Source: Algivirga pacifica
GTDB taxonomy: Bacteria; Bacteroidota; Bacteroidia; Cytophagales; Flammeovirgaceae
Assembly (NCBI RefSeq): GCF_039543525.1
Contig: NZ_BAABJX010000007.1
Location: forward strand, 1-64,000
Direction: 5' to 3'
DNA: 64,000 nucleotides
Shown here: positions 36,801 through 43,066 of the stretch, one piece after another
Layout of the letters: every line of letters begins with the position of its first letter
Position numbering within the stretch: the stretch's first letter is position 1
The notes under the pieces: model-generated
Database searches by the model: none
Seen by the model: the letters and a program-made list of their open reading frames with translations, nothing else
What the model was told of the DNA's origin: nothing
Program-made: the position numbers and the translations under genes

Positions 36801-39018
36801 GGGTCGTTTGTGTTAAGAAGGAATTATCTACCCCATCTTCTTTTCGCTTGATACGGTATTCTACCGTACCGGAAGTTCCTGTTGGTAAGGTGAGTTCATT
36901 AAAGCGAACACCCAAGCGGTCACAGCCCCTGAAGTTAATTTCCGCCTCTGAGTCCGTTACTAATAATCCCGCTTTTTTGGTTAACCATCCGTCTTGTCCT
37001 TTCACCTTAGCCTGAACTGTCCATAGCTGATCTGTATCCGAATTGGTAAACAAACTGGAAGAAATCGAGGTTACTTTCTGTGCCGCATTAACATCATCTG
37101 AATACAAATAAAACTCTAGTATACTCGTTGGCAATCGCACACCATCCAAGGAAAGTGTCCCCGAAGAGTTTCCACTGATCTGTACTTCTGACAGGTACTC
37201 GGACTGCTCTACCGTATAGTCTACCGAATTACTGTAATAGCTTCCATTAGGCGTATACGCCCTCAATACAAGGTTTGGTAAGCTCGCCAAAAAGCTATCA
37301 TCCTTGTCTACATTCTTCACCGTTATATTATAGACCCTGGAGCCATCCTCATTATAGACTGCTTCGTTTTCATCATACTCCATCGTATAGGTCACTCCCG
37401 ATACGGTTCTTGTCCACGTATGGACTCCTCCGCTAGAGGAAGCAGTCAGAGAACTAAGTTGGTTATCACTTAAAATATTAGTAATAACACTCTGATTATA
37501 AATTCTATAATTAAAGAAAGAATGAGGATAAGCATCCGTAGACTTCCATTGGAACTTTACATCAAAGGTATCGTCTGAGTTATCTTCTAAAGAAACTTTA
37601 AAATCGGAAGGATCTAAGCTACTTGGCTTGAAGTAGTTATAATTTGATCGAGGCGAAGCACTGTAACTACGCCCTCCCACAGGGTAGATAATCGTATAAA
37701 TCTGTAAGCTACTCAAGTTCTCAAATGCCTCGGAACTCGTTGATAGGTTACTGAATTTTACACTGTAATTACCTCCCATATTATCCGATGGACGGGAGTA
37801 GTCAAATCGTCCAGAAATCTGTCCTGTCTGATGCTTTTTGTAATACCAGTACCCCCAAGTCGTATTATAGATATAACCTTTTTGCTCAAAGACTATGGTT
37901 TGCCCATAATCAAATCGGAAACCATAGGTGTAGTAATAAGGTGTGATCGGCGAACTCGAAGACCAACTTAAGGTGACATCAGCTGTTCCATTCCCATTAT
38001 CCGAAATTTGCATCGTAGGACTGATCGGGTCCTCCATGGTTTTCGGTTCAAAGTAAGTGGCTGATGAAGAATTTCCACCCCTTGAAAAAGAACCCATAGA
38101 AGGTCTGGACTTTATATTAACGTTATAAGCGTATTTATATAAATTATCCGAAGAGGTTGCATTGTTAATGGTCAACTTATAATACTTACCAATTGTCCCC
38201 TTGTCTGTTGCCACAAAGGATGCTCTGTATGTTTTTCCGCTGTAGCCAAAATTAAAAGATGTTGATCCTGAGTGTCCATATACGGTAGGAAGAGACACGG
38301 AGGTAGTCCCTACAAACAATTGGTAATCGACCACCCCAAAATGGTGATCATCTGGTGTCTCCCACTCAAATACCAACTTGCCATTCTCTAATTTATAGGT
38401 TGGATTCTTAGGGGCACTCACATCCCCATTATTACTGTTGATATGCGAACGGTAAGGTACTGTCGATACAGCTACATGAAATTTATTTCCATCATTGGCT
38501 GCTTCTATATCATAATAAGAAAAGCCAAGGTACTCACCATTGTTCTTTAGCGCATTAAAAAAGTTTTTTGACATCTCTACCTTATAGGCAAAGGTATTAT
38601 TAGAGCTATCGTAAGGCTTACTAATCTTATAGCTGTAACTCGTACCATCATAGGTTAATGAAAAAGTACCAGAGGCATTATTTTGTGCCAAAAGATTCAT
38701 CTTCTTCAATACCTTATCCCCCAGCATGAAATAGATATAATGCCTGTTTCCATTCGTTGCCTGAGAGTTCTGCAGCTTGAACCAGTAGTTGTTTCCAGAG
38801 GTTCCCATGGTCATTGCTCCCGGTGCCGATAGATTAGTGGTCGTATTGATTCCAAAATATTTGGCTTCATAGTCCAACTGGTCCATGTTATCGTTGGGCT
38901 GCCAAGACATGGCATTCGCTACTTGTGTAGCAAAAAGGAACATCAGCAATAATAGCCCGTTCCGTACACGAAGTCGTGTTAGTAGGTTATTGATATCTAA
39001 TATAGGTATTCGTCTCAT
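27871..39018 (-). CDS. 3715-residue LamG/FN3-like secreted protein, T9SS type A sorting tail
   Basis: A signal peptide (GLLLLMFLFATQVANA) is followed by about 1000 residues of FN3-like beta domains. The first LamG-type domain is at about 1030-1190 (FTVEMWLKPDKSNNNQDNYA, WHQYTLVSIGDSSLVRVYYD), then carboxypeptidase-regulatory-like segments near 1330-1480. A long unassigned middle region follows, then two more LamG domains at about 2610-2790 and 2815-3010 (FTVEFWAKQEASGQKQVIIS; YTIEFWFKSNTLDADATLFS). The unnamed WxVN/AFVGxE domain occurs twice (about 3211-3321 and 3516-3620), each time beside a LNKGWNWVSFN-type region. A type A sorting domain ends the protein (residues ~3630-3715, YPTIAEEEVTIQY ... 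LSTGMYLITLRQG). It is probably a large surface or released protein binding polysaccharide or protein ligands. A -7 promoter element lies 35 nt upstream. Confidence 0.88.
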   Translation of the reverse strand: MRRIPILDINNLLTRLRVRNGLLLLMFLFATQVANAMSWQPNDNMDQLDYEAKYFGINTTTNLSAPGAMTMGTSGNNYWFKLQNSQATNGNRHYIYFMLGDKVLKKMNLLAQNNASGTFSLTYDGTSYSYKISKPYDSSNNTFAYKVEMSKNFFNALKNNGEYLGFSYYDIEAANDGNKFHVAVSTVPYRSHINSNNGDVSAPKNPTYKLENGKLVFEWETPDDHHFGVVDYQLFVGTTSVSLPTVYGHSGSTSFNFGYSGKTYRASFVATDKGTIGKYYKLTINNATSSDNLYKYAYNVNIKSRPSMGSFSRGGNSSSATYFEPKTMEDPISPTMQISDNGNGTADVTLSWSSSSPITPYYYTYGFRFDYGQTIVFEQKGYIYNTTWGYWYYKKHQTGQISGRFDYSRPSDNMGGNYSVKFSNLSTSSEAFENLSSLQIYTIIYPVGGRSYSASPRSNYNYFKPSSLDPSDFKVSLEDNSDDTFDVKFQWKSTDAYPHSFFNYRIYNQSVITNILSDNQLSSLTASSSGGVHTWTRTVSGVTYTMEYDENEAVYNEDGSRVYNITVKNVDKDDSFLASLPNLVLRAYTPNGSYYSNSVDYTVEQSEYLSEVQISGNSSGTLSLDGVRLPTSILEFYLYSDDVNAAQKVTSISSSLFTNSDTDQLWTVQAKVKGQDGWLTKKAGLLVTDSEAEINFRGCDRLGVRFNELTLPTGTSGTVEYRIKRKEDGVDNSFLTQTTQSGTTYEDTQTAANSLYSYQVDIINSNINATGSDYQSLVYAIDLSPTTGKASMANMPSVINKTAYYNADSVAINAEITFSGGEFDALQKVSVYRVTVSTGQQSATKVLYDRDNGGMDANDGTITTSKLSYWDGDASLQNCESYIYTFILEDDCSTEKQYATEEALISADISDTFNEEKNLEATVGFYEDYVELEWQNDNNELVEDFSILRALYISDNDADLEWFEIESVDASTHQFIDRTGQAGRLYKYKVVANIPCNGVVSELSSYVQVGFRAPRGIISGHIEYSGGQEVKDVRVQVTHVNNSDRGSALQLENGDLFLPDSAANAEVMEVLKTNDFTVEMWLKPDKSNNNQDNYAIMALGDSTKSLMKMYNDSDQLDVLVNNGTGTAVADFSVVKDEWHQYTLVSIGDSSLVRVYYDGSLIASYPTIALSSMLYSMDVNDPVYFLKGYNGSVEELRLWKYAKSAEEVEKDYSRITNNQGNELAVYYNFDEGVGVMAYDQSKNDDNIFNERHVQGTGTVVQWLKGSFIPTTDQLGYVGYTDEFGNHIVHGIRYMGSGESFKAIPNKGVHEFSPSSRVVYIGDGGRAVNGVDFEDISSFVVKGTVTYDEDTDPENTSLNIPVEGGMVKINGEPIIYQGQQVYTKEDGSFEVEVPIGEHLLTIEKDGHTFRNVYTTQTLLGEDSIYYKVEDRVKFLHDFQEPIYTLEFKDMTRVVVIGKVVGGVVEASKDLIFGGTNNNIGIADITFTPQNVLYSSLETNIFTDTVSGEYRIELLPINYIASAPEAVNSTFSFDSENDKRLLSLGKLNVADLKYLTKEVPVGDASRSAFDALVDSGYAEIEDMVNENTIVVDSVRYTYPYHESANFMYSSTPVLEMLNQDESLPIIGASYIVTATDTIAVDTLNLDYPVFQQSDSMHYLFTAYEEYLNADGDSTLSTKYPVEGTVRLQNNIGSGGVEEVVLSYTDGDELSTGWYSFLVSEPNVAPPHLKSMSVELETATQTILWDNGGTNVLQGYVLGTKQVNGDFVTAGPDRVKWVLRDPPGSNSYAYLEEGSKLTEHSTVKLTDSFQSEFELLAADELNAKKSIFIGLGAGTVEEIFRLEMKTKSGTGFERDEGTSKVNVQELTTTIRQRIATSAASDAVGASADLFIGYAQNYKVGNTIGVEIQKNTDGSYGVDSLSVLGIQPADQTFFVYTQNHIVNFLLPDLVAVRNSYLENNPANYTSHFTKEEPFYGISNDNAIFGEDAVAFPAVEVPETGHSGESYTFIPSDEFPMDSVYLINLQIEEWVSAIRDNDAKKYLAKQQFDSDNNDDLLQDYSLSGGASLSYRESFEASQNYSKEWFDDYESYYAGSNDGKFAIFGIGLGFAQKSKYVTIKETSLKVGTLSANDVVWGFEYNDPNQGDKVNFKVTKPNFNKATFENMLIEESNELYNHNGSNWEAMGLIAANYVKTLALTKGLKAIIGTPAEYAATYGMMVALGEVVKQKDNVVNGAFNDSTVSDFEPPIFVLEGGVTSCPHEDATLSYYSIEYAEDGYTAPVELSGRTLQRDVPEISVGQNLKHQKIYNVPDDQPAVFTLNLTNLSESGDPREYSLKVLQGSNPNGAKITIDGIPPNRDFDIPAGTTLNKELTLYRGQSTLEYDSIMLVLHSPCQYWFGTQGNRDLKEIADTVYLSAAFLPTCTTPELEAPEQNWVVNSDGGDKLELEVAGYDINYYSLEKILLQYRRVGTTDWLPVTDPFYKQQASSVSGSGTTVYEYNEGGVTLYDSLEEKQWIPTTSATLKWNWELSNVADGEYEVRAVTFCHIDGQLSKEYTEVFSGTIDRELPAVFGQPSPSDGILGAGEELSISFNEDINKAMLGVTAQMDIRGQLNYSELKHNVSVGFDGLAQHVNIPFGPDLRKQNFTVEFWAKQEASGQKQVIISQGVQSAASWEIGFDENDALYMGINGAEKVAVMPAAMEVGWNHFAVSFNDESKVVELFVNGIWNNNTYNLPEEIFAEGPMVVGYRSYDQSTGFIGAVHELRVWNHTRNGGNLTEYMNTTLSGQEAGLTGYWPMDELGENLLVDKARNRNAEMNAAWALEREGYAYDLAAIDTLSINASTIGFTNEQEYTIEFWFKSNTLDADATLFSNGKGTAEAYNTEGWSVNLLSSGKLQLANNGQTVEAEGNYGDNKWHHFAMAYSELSGMNIYMDGILKANQKEGFSGFAGSTIYFGNRYHQNGTILELDQTFDGLMDEIRIWNTKRTDAQVKRYKNQALAGDELGLLVYFSFEQYMEVNGITQVTTKLGSETSLRTDALTISPLGNYFTQEGPLVQVEPAVEKVPFTYVADERQIIFTLDIEPKRVEGVILDLSVSHIEDMFGNLMDGTATWSVYIDQNRLIWNKVAVSQEKQYGEALSFNVQVLNKSGEVENFDLSNIPDWITATPSFGVLDPQSYTDITFEVHEGLPVGNYTEDIMLTGNIGYAEKLQLDVKVYEETPDWTVNEEDYEVSMHYIGMVKVGEVISRDEDDILAAFVGDEVRGITKLKYIPSRDSYMAFLTVYGNAGEESDLEFKLWDASEGRIRAYLSPTNHTFEQNATRGTVSAPVEFVARDVYEHYVSLNKGWNWVSFNLKGDDMGINKLFPESQQSKIVQVKDITDNLFSEYSTVDDSLKGIIDTIQVDRTYFVYTNEESEFSYIGTVVDPSKYKRELKTGWNAIGFISRRPLLVSEALSSLTPNTGDLIKSRTGFAMYEDQLGWIGSLDFMEVGEGFMLYTTTSADTLEYPQVGMFDQNALRRATTTMAHPWELQAMNTEYNMTTVLSVEGIEVDTETIVGAFVGEECIAVARGIENAAWETPRFFLTLPGNFTEEVTFQVYDATSDAVLQGQESLTFKANQHVGTLQNPLQVTFEQLNESTGLTVYPTIAEEEVTIQYQLDADGPVEIIVTDLLGKVVKTFTNDAWMGETTRIIWNAKGEGDNHLSTGMYLITLRQGDVQMTQKVILK

Positions 39019-39052
39019 TTTCAGTATCGATTTTAGTAAAGGTTCTCATTTA

Positions 39053-39060
39053 CAAAAGTA
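39053..39060 (-). promoter_or_regulatory. -7 promoter element TACTTTTG
   Basis: On the minus strand TACTTTTG matches TAnnTTTG, 35 nt upstream of the start codon of the 3715-residue protein. Confidence 0.4.
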
Positions 39061-39236
39061 CGATACAGAGAGGATTAGGGATGAAAAAGGGGAGGGACAA
39101 AGGGGGGACAGGGGGATTTTTTAGTTAGGAGTGAAGAGTTATTCATTTTTAATGATTAATTTTTAATGATCAATTATTAATTTTCAATAGGGTTTATCAC
39201 GATTAGTTGTTTATAAGTAGGAAAAAGCACTGAACT

Positions 39237-39290
39237 GGTCCAAGAGTTCAAATTCCGAACGAGGTACGAGTAAGGAATTGCTCTTGGACC
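39237..39290. repeat. Hairpin GGTCCAAGAG / CTCTTGGACC, second copy
   Basis: Arms 39237-39246 and 39281-39290 are perfect and the pairing resumes inside with AATTCC / GGAATT. The loop contains CGAGGTACGAG. The same family occurs at 27656-27709. Confidence 0.7.
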
Positions 39291-39337
39291 GAGCGGTTTA
39301 CTACCTCAGTCAAGTTCAATGCGTACTGCGCTCTTAG

Positions 39338-39410
39338 TGATGTCATCCCTTCGGAATTATACCATAAAACCCTGAAAGGGTGACATCACATAGGGGCGGA
39401 TTTTAATCCG
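39338..39410. repeat. Intergenic hairpins TGATGTCATCCC / GGGTGACATCA and CGGATTTTAATCCG
   Basis: TGATGTCATCCCTTC (39338-39352) pairs with GAAAGGGTGACATCA (39374-39388) with one mismatch, and a perfect palindrome CGGATTTTAATCCG follows (39397-39410). With 39237-39290 and a phrase like AAGTTGGCGGCATTGCGCCT (about 39496) they fill the 561-bp gap 39019-39579, where I see no gene. Confidence 0.6.
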
Positions 39411-39579
39411 TCACTATACGAAACATGACGGATAAATATTCAAACTTAATAAGCCCACCGTCTACGAAGAAATAGTGTGAATGTCTTTTTCAAGTTGGCG
39501 GCATTGCGCCTGAGACGAGGATCTACATGAGGCTAAGGCCTACATTATCTGTATTCACGAGCATGAATTCCTATATTTC

Positions 39580-40461
39580 TTACCCAAGAACAGGAGCTTG
39601 CTCTACGGTATCCAATTGCTGAATAAAGCTTCTCAGGTTTTCTTCTTCTCCAAGCCTTAGTTTCTTCTTGAGACGATACAAGGATTTTTTCACCCCATCA
39701 TGAGTGATATTACAAAGGTGTGCAATCTCCTTGTTGTCTAGTCCCATGCAAAGGTAGGCACAAAGTTTCAGGTCATTGTTGGTCACTTTGGCTTCGACCG
39801 CCTTTATTTTATCAAAGAACTGTGGATGTACCTCCTCAAAGTGAATCTTATAGTTCTCCCAACTGTCATCCATATCCAAGAAGCTGTTGATCTCTTTCTT
39901 TAGTGCCTTTAGCTCCTGTCGAGGGTCTTTACTTTCTGGTCCATCGATAACGTTTTGTAACTTGTCCGTAACCTGAATTAAAGACTGGTTTCGTTGAGAG
40001 GCATACATAGTAGCCGTTGCCAACTTTCTATTTTTCAAGTCGATCTCATTCTTCAGCAACTCCTTCATTTGCTTGTATTGCTCATTCAAACGACATACCG
40101 TTCGAACCCTGGCTTCTAGTTCTACCAAATCCAAGGGTTTTCGAATATAATCCTCAGCTCCCGCAGCCAATGCAGTGGCCAAGTTATCCGAAGAGACCAT
40201 TTTCCCTGTCGCAATAATCACAGGAATCTCTTTGGTAGTCTCATTTTTCTTGAGCATCCCTAGCAACTCAATCCCATTGATTTCTGGCATTTCCCAGTCC
40301 ATAACAATCAGGTCCGGTTGCTGCTCTATAGCCACCTGGTATCCTTGTCGAGGATTCAAGGAGGTCATTACTTTATGCGAACGATCTTGTTTGACGAAAA
40401 AATCAGCGATTACTTTAATGTTGTTGATTTCGTCATCTATGATTAATACTTTCTTTCCCAT
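39580..40461 (-). CDS. Response regulator with REC domain and C-terminal HTH
   Basis: A 293-residue protein started at MGKKVLIIDDE (40461); the longer reading runs through a heptamer repeat. The REC domain (residues 1-120) has the acidic pair in IIDDE, the phospho-acceptor Asp in LIVMDWEMPEING, the Thr/Ser site in VIIATGK and the Lys in YIRKPLD. A helical coiled-coil linker follows (about 125-195). The C-terminal domain (WENYKIHFEEVHPQFFDKIK, NDLKLCAYLCMGLDNKEIAH, GVKKSLYRLKKKL) is the LuxR-like HTH module common in Bacteroidota TPR regulators. It follows two TPR histidine kinase genes on the same strand and is the obvious partner for both. A (GTTTGGA)3 array begins 12 nt upstream of the start codon. 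Confidence 0.85.
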   Translation of the reverse strand: MGKKVLIIDDEINNIKVIADFFVKQDRSHKVMTSLNPRQGYQVAIEQQPDLIVMDWEMPEINGIELLGMLKKNETTKEIPVIIATGKMVSSDNLATALAAGAEDYIRKPLDLVELEARVRTVCRLNEQYKQMKELLKNEIDLKNRKLATATMYASQRNQSLIQVTDKLQNVIDGPESKDPRQELKALKKEINSFLDMDDSWENYKIHFEEVHPQFFDKIKAVEAKVTNNDLKLCAYLCMGLDNKEIAHLCNITHDGVKKSLYRLKKKLRLGEEENLRSFIQQLDTVEQAPVLG

Positions 40462-40472
40462 ACCTTTTATTA

Positions 40473-40493
40473 GTTTGGAGTTTGGAGTTTGGA
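40473..40493. repeat. (GTTTGGA)3 heptamer array
   Basis: Three perfect copies plus a partial GTTT, starting 12 nt upstream of the response-regulator start codon, in the position where a ribosome binding site would be. Confidence 0.75.
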
Positions 40494-40617
40494 GTTTTTG
40501 GCAAAAGTTATAATTCTTCACCTTGTAAGTCAATTACCTATCTGTACACTCAAACTTAAATAAAAAAACTCAGCATGTTTCCTCAGTGCTTCCTTCTCAA
40601 CTTCTCAACCACTCCAC

Positions 40618-42978
40618 TCAACTGCTCAATAAATCATACTGCTCTTGATTCCCTGTCAAACTAGCCATCTCTACAGCCTCTATCCATTCTTTAATGACTT
40701 CTTCTTCTGTCTCTTTTAAAGGGGCGATCACTTCCGTTACTTCTGAGTAATGATATGCCGGAATCGCTCTCAATTGTTCCTTATACGTGTCTAATATCTC
40801 CAAAGTACAAGTACCTATCGCCTCAATGACTTCTACCTCTTGACTTCCATCCACTTCTTCTACAGCCACCAAAGGTAACGTTAAAAATACTTCGGTTCCT
40901 TTATTTTCTTCGGAGTGAATACCAATTTGTCCACCGTGTGCTTCAATGGTACTTTTACAATAAGACAATCCTAGTCCGGTAGAGGTCGAAACATTTTTAG
41001 CAGCGGTTTGTCCATATAAACTGAAGACCAGTTCTTGATCTTCTTTGGGGATTCCTACTCCTTCATCTTTTACGCTCACCTGTACCCAACCTTCTTCCGT
41101 GATATGATATTTCAAATAGATACTTCCTCCCAAAGGCGAAAACTTAATCGCATTGGTCAATAAGTTAACAAATACACGCTCTACCATATAACGGTCTACT
41201 TTCACGGTAATAGGTGTTGTAGGCAATTGTAGTACGATAGATTTATCTTCTTGCAACATACGTACTTGCTGACGGCTATCCTCCAAAATATCTCCCAGAG
41301 ATACTTCTTCTAAGGTAGGTTGTACGCTTGCCTCCTCAAACTTACGGACATCCAGAATATTCATCACCAAGTTGAACATCCGTTGTCCTTCCTGCTTAAT
41401 TCTTCGTCCATCCACAGGGCTATAGTTGACGAGATTGATAATTGTACTGAGTGGATTTTTCAAGTCATGTACAATCATACTTGTCATATTCTCTTTAAAG
41501 GTAGATAGCTCCTCCAGTTTGTTATGTTGCTCTTCTATTTTCTTACGGGCCTTCTTATTTTGACGATAGGCATAGAAGCTCACTGCTCCTACGACCAACA
41601 TCAATATAGAGATGACAAGAAAGGCTTGATTGAGTAATTGTTCTCGTTCTATTTCAGCTTTTGCAATTTCCAGTTGATTGCCTTGCTGCTTAATTTGCTG
41701 TTCCTTTTTCTCTGTTTCGTATTGGATTTGCAGCTGACGGATCTGTTTTTCTTTTTCTAAAGAAACTATCTCATCTTTCAACTGTATATACTTCTCATAA
41801 TACGCCAAGGCTTGTTGATGTTGCTCCAATGCCAGCGTTACTTCATAAAGGCCCTTGTAGTTTTTCATCTCCCACTCTTTCATTCCACCTTTTTGGGCTT
41901 TCTGCATAGATTTATCAAAATAGGCTTTGGCTCTATCCCATTGTTGATACTTGAGGTATAGTGTACCCATTTTATTTTGTAACTCCACCAGTTCCCGATG
42001 CCCTTCCGTTTGCATAAAAATCTGTTCGGCCTTTTTAAAGAATTGTTCCGATTTCCTTAGTTCTCCCATGACCAGGTAAGTCAATGCCTTTTCCCGGATC
42101 GCATCTGCTTCCATGTCTGTAAACCCATTTTCAGTACTAAAGACTAATGCTTTATCGATTTCCATTAAGGATTCATTGTACTGCTTTTTTACCCTGAAAA
42201 CCTTACTTAAATTTAAATGTGAACGACCTACGCCAAAGTCATCTCCATCTCGTTGTCTCAAAGTCAGGGCTTTCTCAAAATACACTTTAGCCTTTGCATA
42301 CTCCTTGCGGGAAAAATAGATCTTACCGATATCACTATACGTACCCGCTACACTAATTCTATCCGGTTTTGCCTCTGCCAATCGCAATCCCATCAGTAAG
42401 TATTTGGTCGCACTATCCAACTTGCCCAAATGCTGATAAGAATTACTAATACATTTATAAGAAAGCTGTAATCGAACCGTATCATTCATCACTAAGAATG
42501 AATCGGCGACTTGCTGAAAATACTTTAAACTCAGCTCATACATTCCCAAGCGATCATAACAGAACGCTACATTTCCTAAGCTGGACACCGCTCCTACACT
42601 GTCTCTGATAGCACTATGGATAACATGGCTGGAATCAAAGTACACTGCTGCCTCCTCGTATTCTCCACGATTGTAATGCACCATCCCAATACGCTCGTAC
42701 GCTACGCCATATCCCTTGGGGTAATCCAGCGACTTACTCAACGCTAAGGAGTTTTTTGCCAACAACATCATGGAATCAAGGTTGATACTCTGATAGGCCT
42801 TCACGTAAGCATTGTACTCGTAAGCATAAGTAGTATCTTTTTCCGGCAGACTTTCCAGTATGTTCCAGACGCTATCCGCCACTCTTCGTTGAGCCTGCGT
42901 AAACGTGCATGATATACAAGTGAAAAAGCATACCAACAGACAATTCCTGAATACAATAGTCGGTTTGTATGAATTCAT
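40618..42978 (-). CDS. TPR-containing sensor histidine kinase (copy 1)
   Basis: A 786-residue protein. After a signal peptide (LLVCFFTCISCTFTQAQ) come about eight tetratricopeptide repeats (residues ~50-390). A coiled coil (KEKQIRQLQIQYETEKKEQQ) and one transmembrane helix (about 452-472, AFLVISILMLVVGAVSFYAY) follow. The HisKA domain has the phospho-His in MTSMIVHDLKNPLSTIINLV, and the ATPase domain has the N box (VFVNLLTNAIKFSPLGG), G1 (DEGVGIP) and G2 (TGLGLSYCKSTIEAHGG). A C-terminal tail of about 90 residues (AIPAYHYSEVTEV ... WIEAVEMASLTGNQEQYDLL) is shared with its paralogue. The periplasmic TPR region is the sensor. The gene lies 88 bp downstream of the paralogue and 156 bp upstream of the response regulator. 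Confidence 0.9.
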   Translation of the reverse strand: MNSYKPTIVFRNCLLVCFFTCISCTFTQAQRRVADSVWNILESLPEKDTTYAYEYNAYVKAYQSINLDSMMLLAKNSLALSKSLDYPKGYGVAYERIGMVHYNRGEYEEAAVYFDSSHVIHSAIRDSVGAVSSLGNVAFCYDRLGMYELSLKYFQQVADSFLVMNDTVRLQLSYKCISNSYQHLGKLDSATKYLLMGLRLAEAKPDRISVAGTYSDIGKIYFSRKEYAKAKVYFEKALTLRQRDGDDFGVGRSHLNLSKVFRVKKQYNESLMEIDKALVFSTENGFTDMEADAIREKALTYLVMGELRKSEQFFKKAEQIFMQTEGHRELVELQNKMGTLYLKYQQWDRAKAYFDKSMQKAQKGGMKEWEMKNYKGLYEVTLALEQHQQALAYYEKYIQLKDEIVSLEKEKQIRQLQIQYETEKKEQQIKQQGNQLEIAKAEIEREQLLNQAFLVISILMLVVGAVSFYAYRQNKKARKKIEEQHNKLEELSTFKENMTSMIVHDLKNPLSTIINLVNYSPVDGRRIKQEGQRMFNLVMNILDVRKFEEASVQPTLEEVSLGDILEDSRQQVRMLQEDKSIVLQLPTTPITVKVDRYMVERVFVNLLTNAIKFSPLGGSIYLKYHITEEGWVQVSVKDEGVGIPKEDQELVFSLYGQTAAKNVSTSTGLGLSYCKSTIEAHGGQIGIHSEENKGTEVFLTLPLVAVEEVDGSQEVEVIEAIGTCTLEILDTYKEQLRAIPAYHYSEVTEVIAPLKETEEEVIKEWIEAVEMASLTGNQEQYDLLSS

Positions 42979-43066
42979 ATAAAAAGATTAATATTCAATA
43001 ATCATTTGGAACATGTTTGGAACACACTCCCTTTTAACGAACTGTTTAATTGAAAGTTACACTTCT

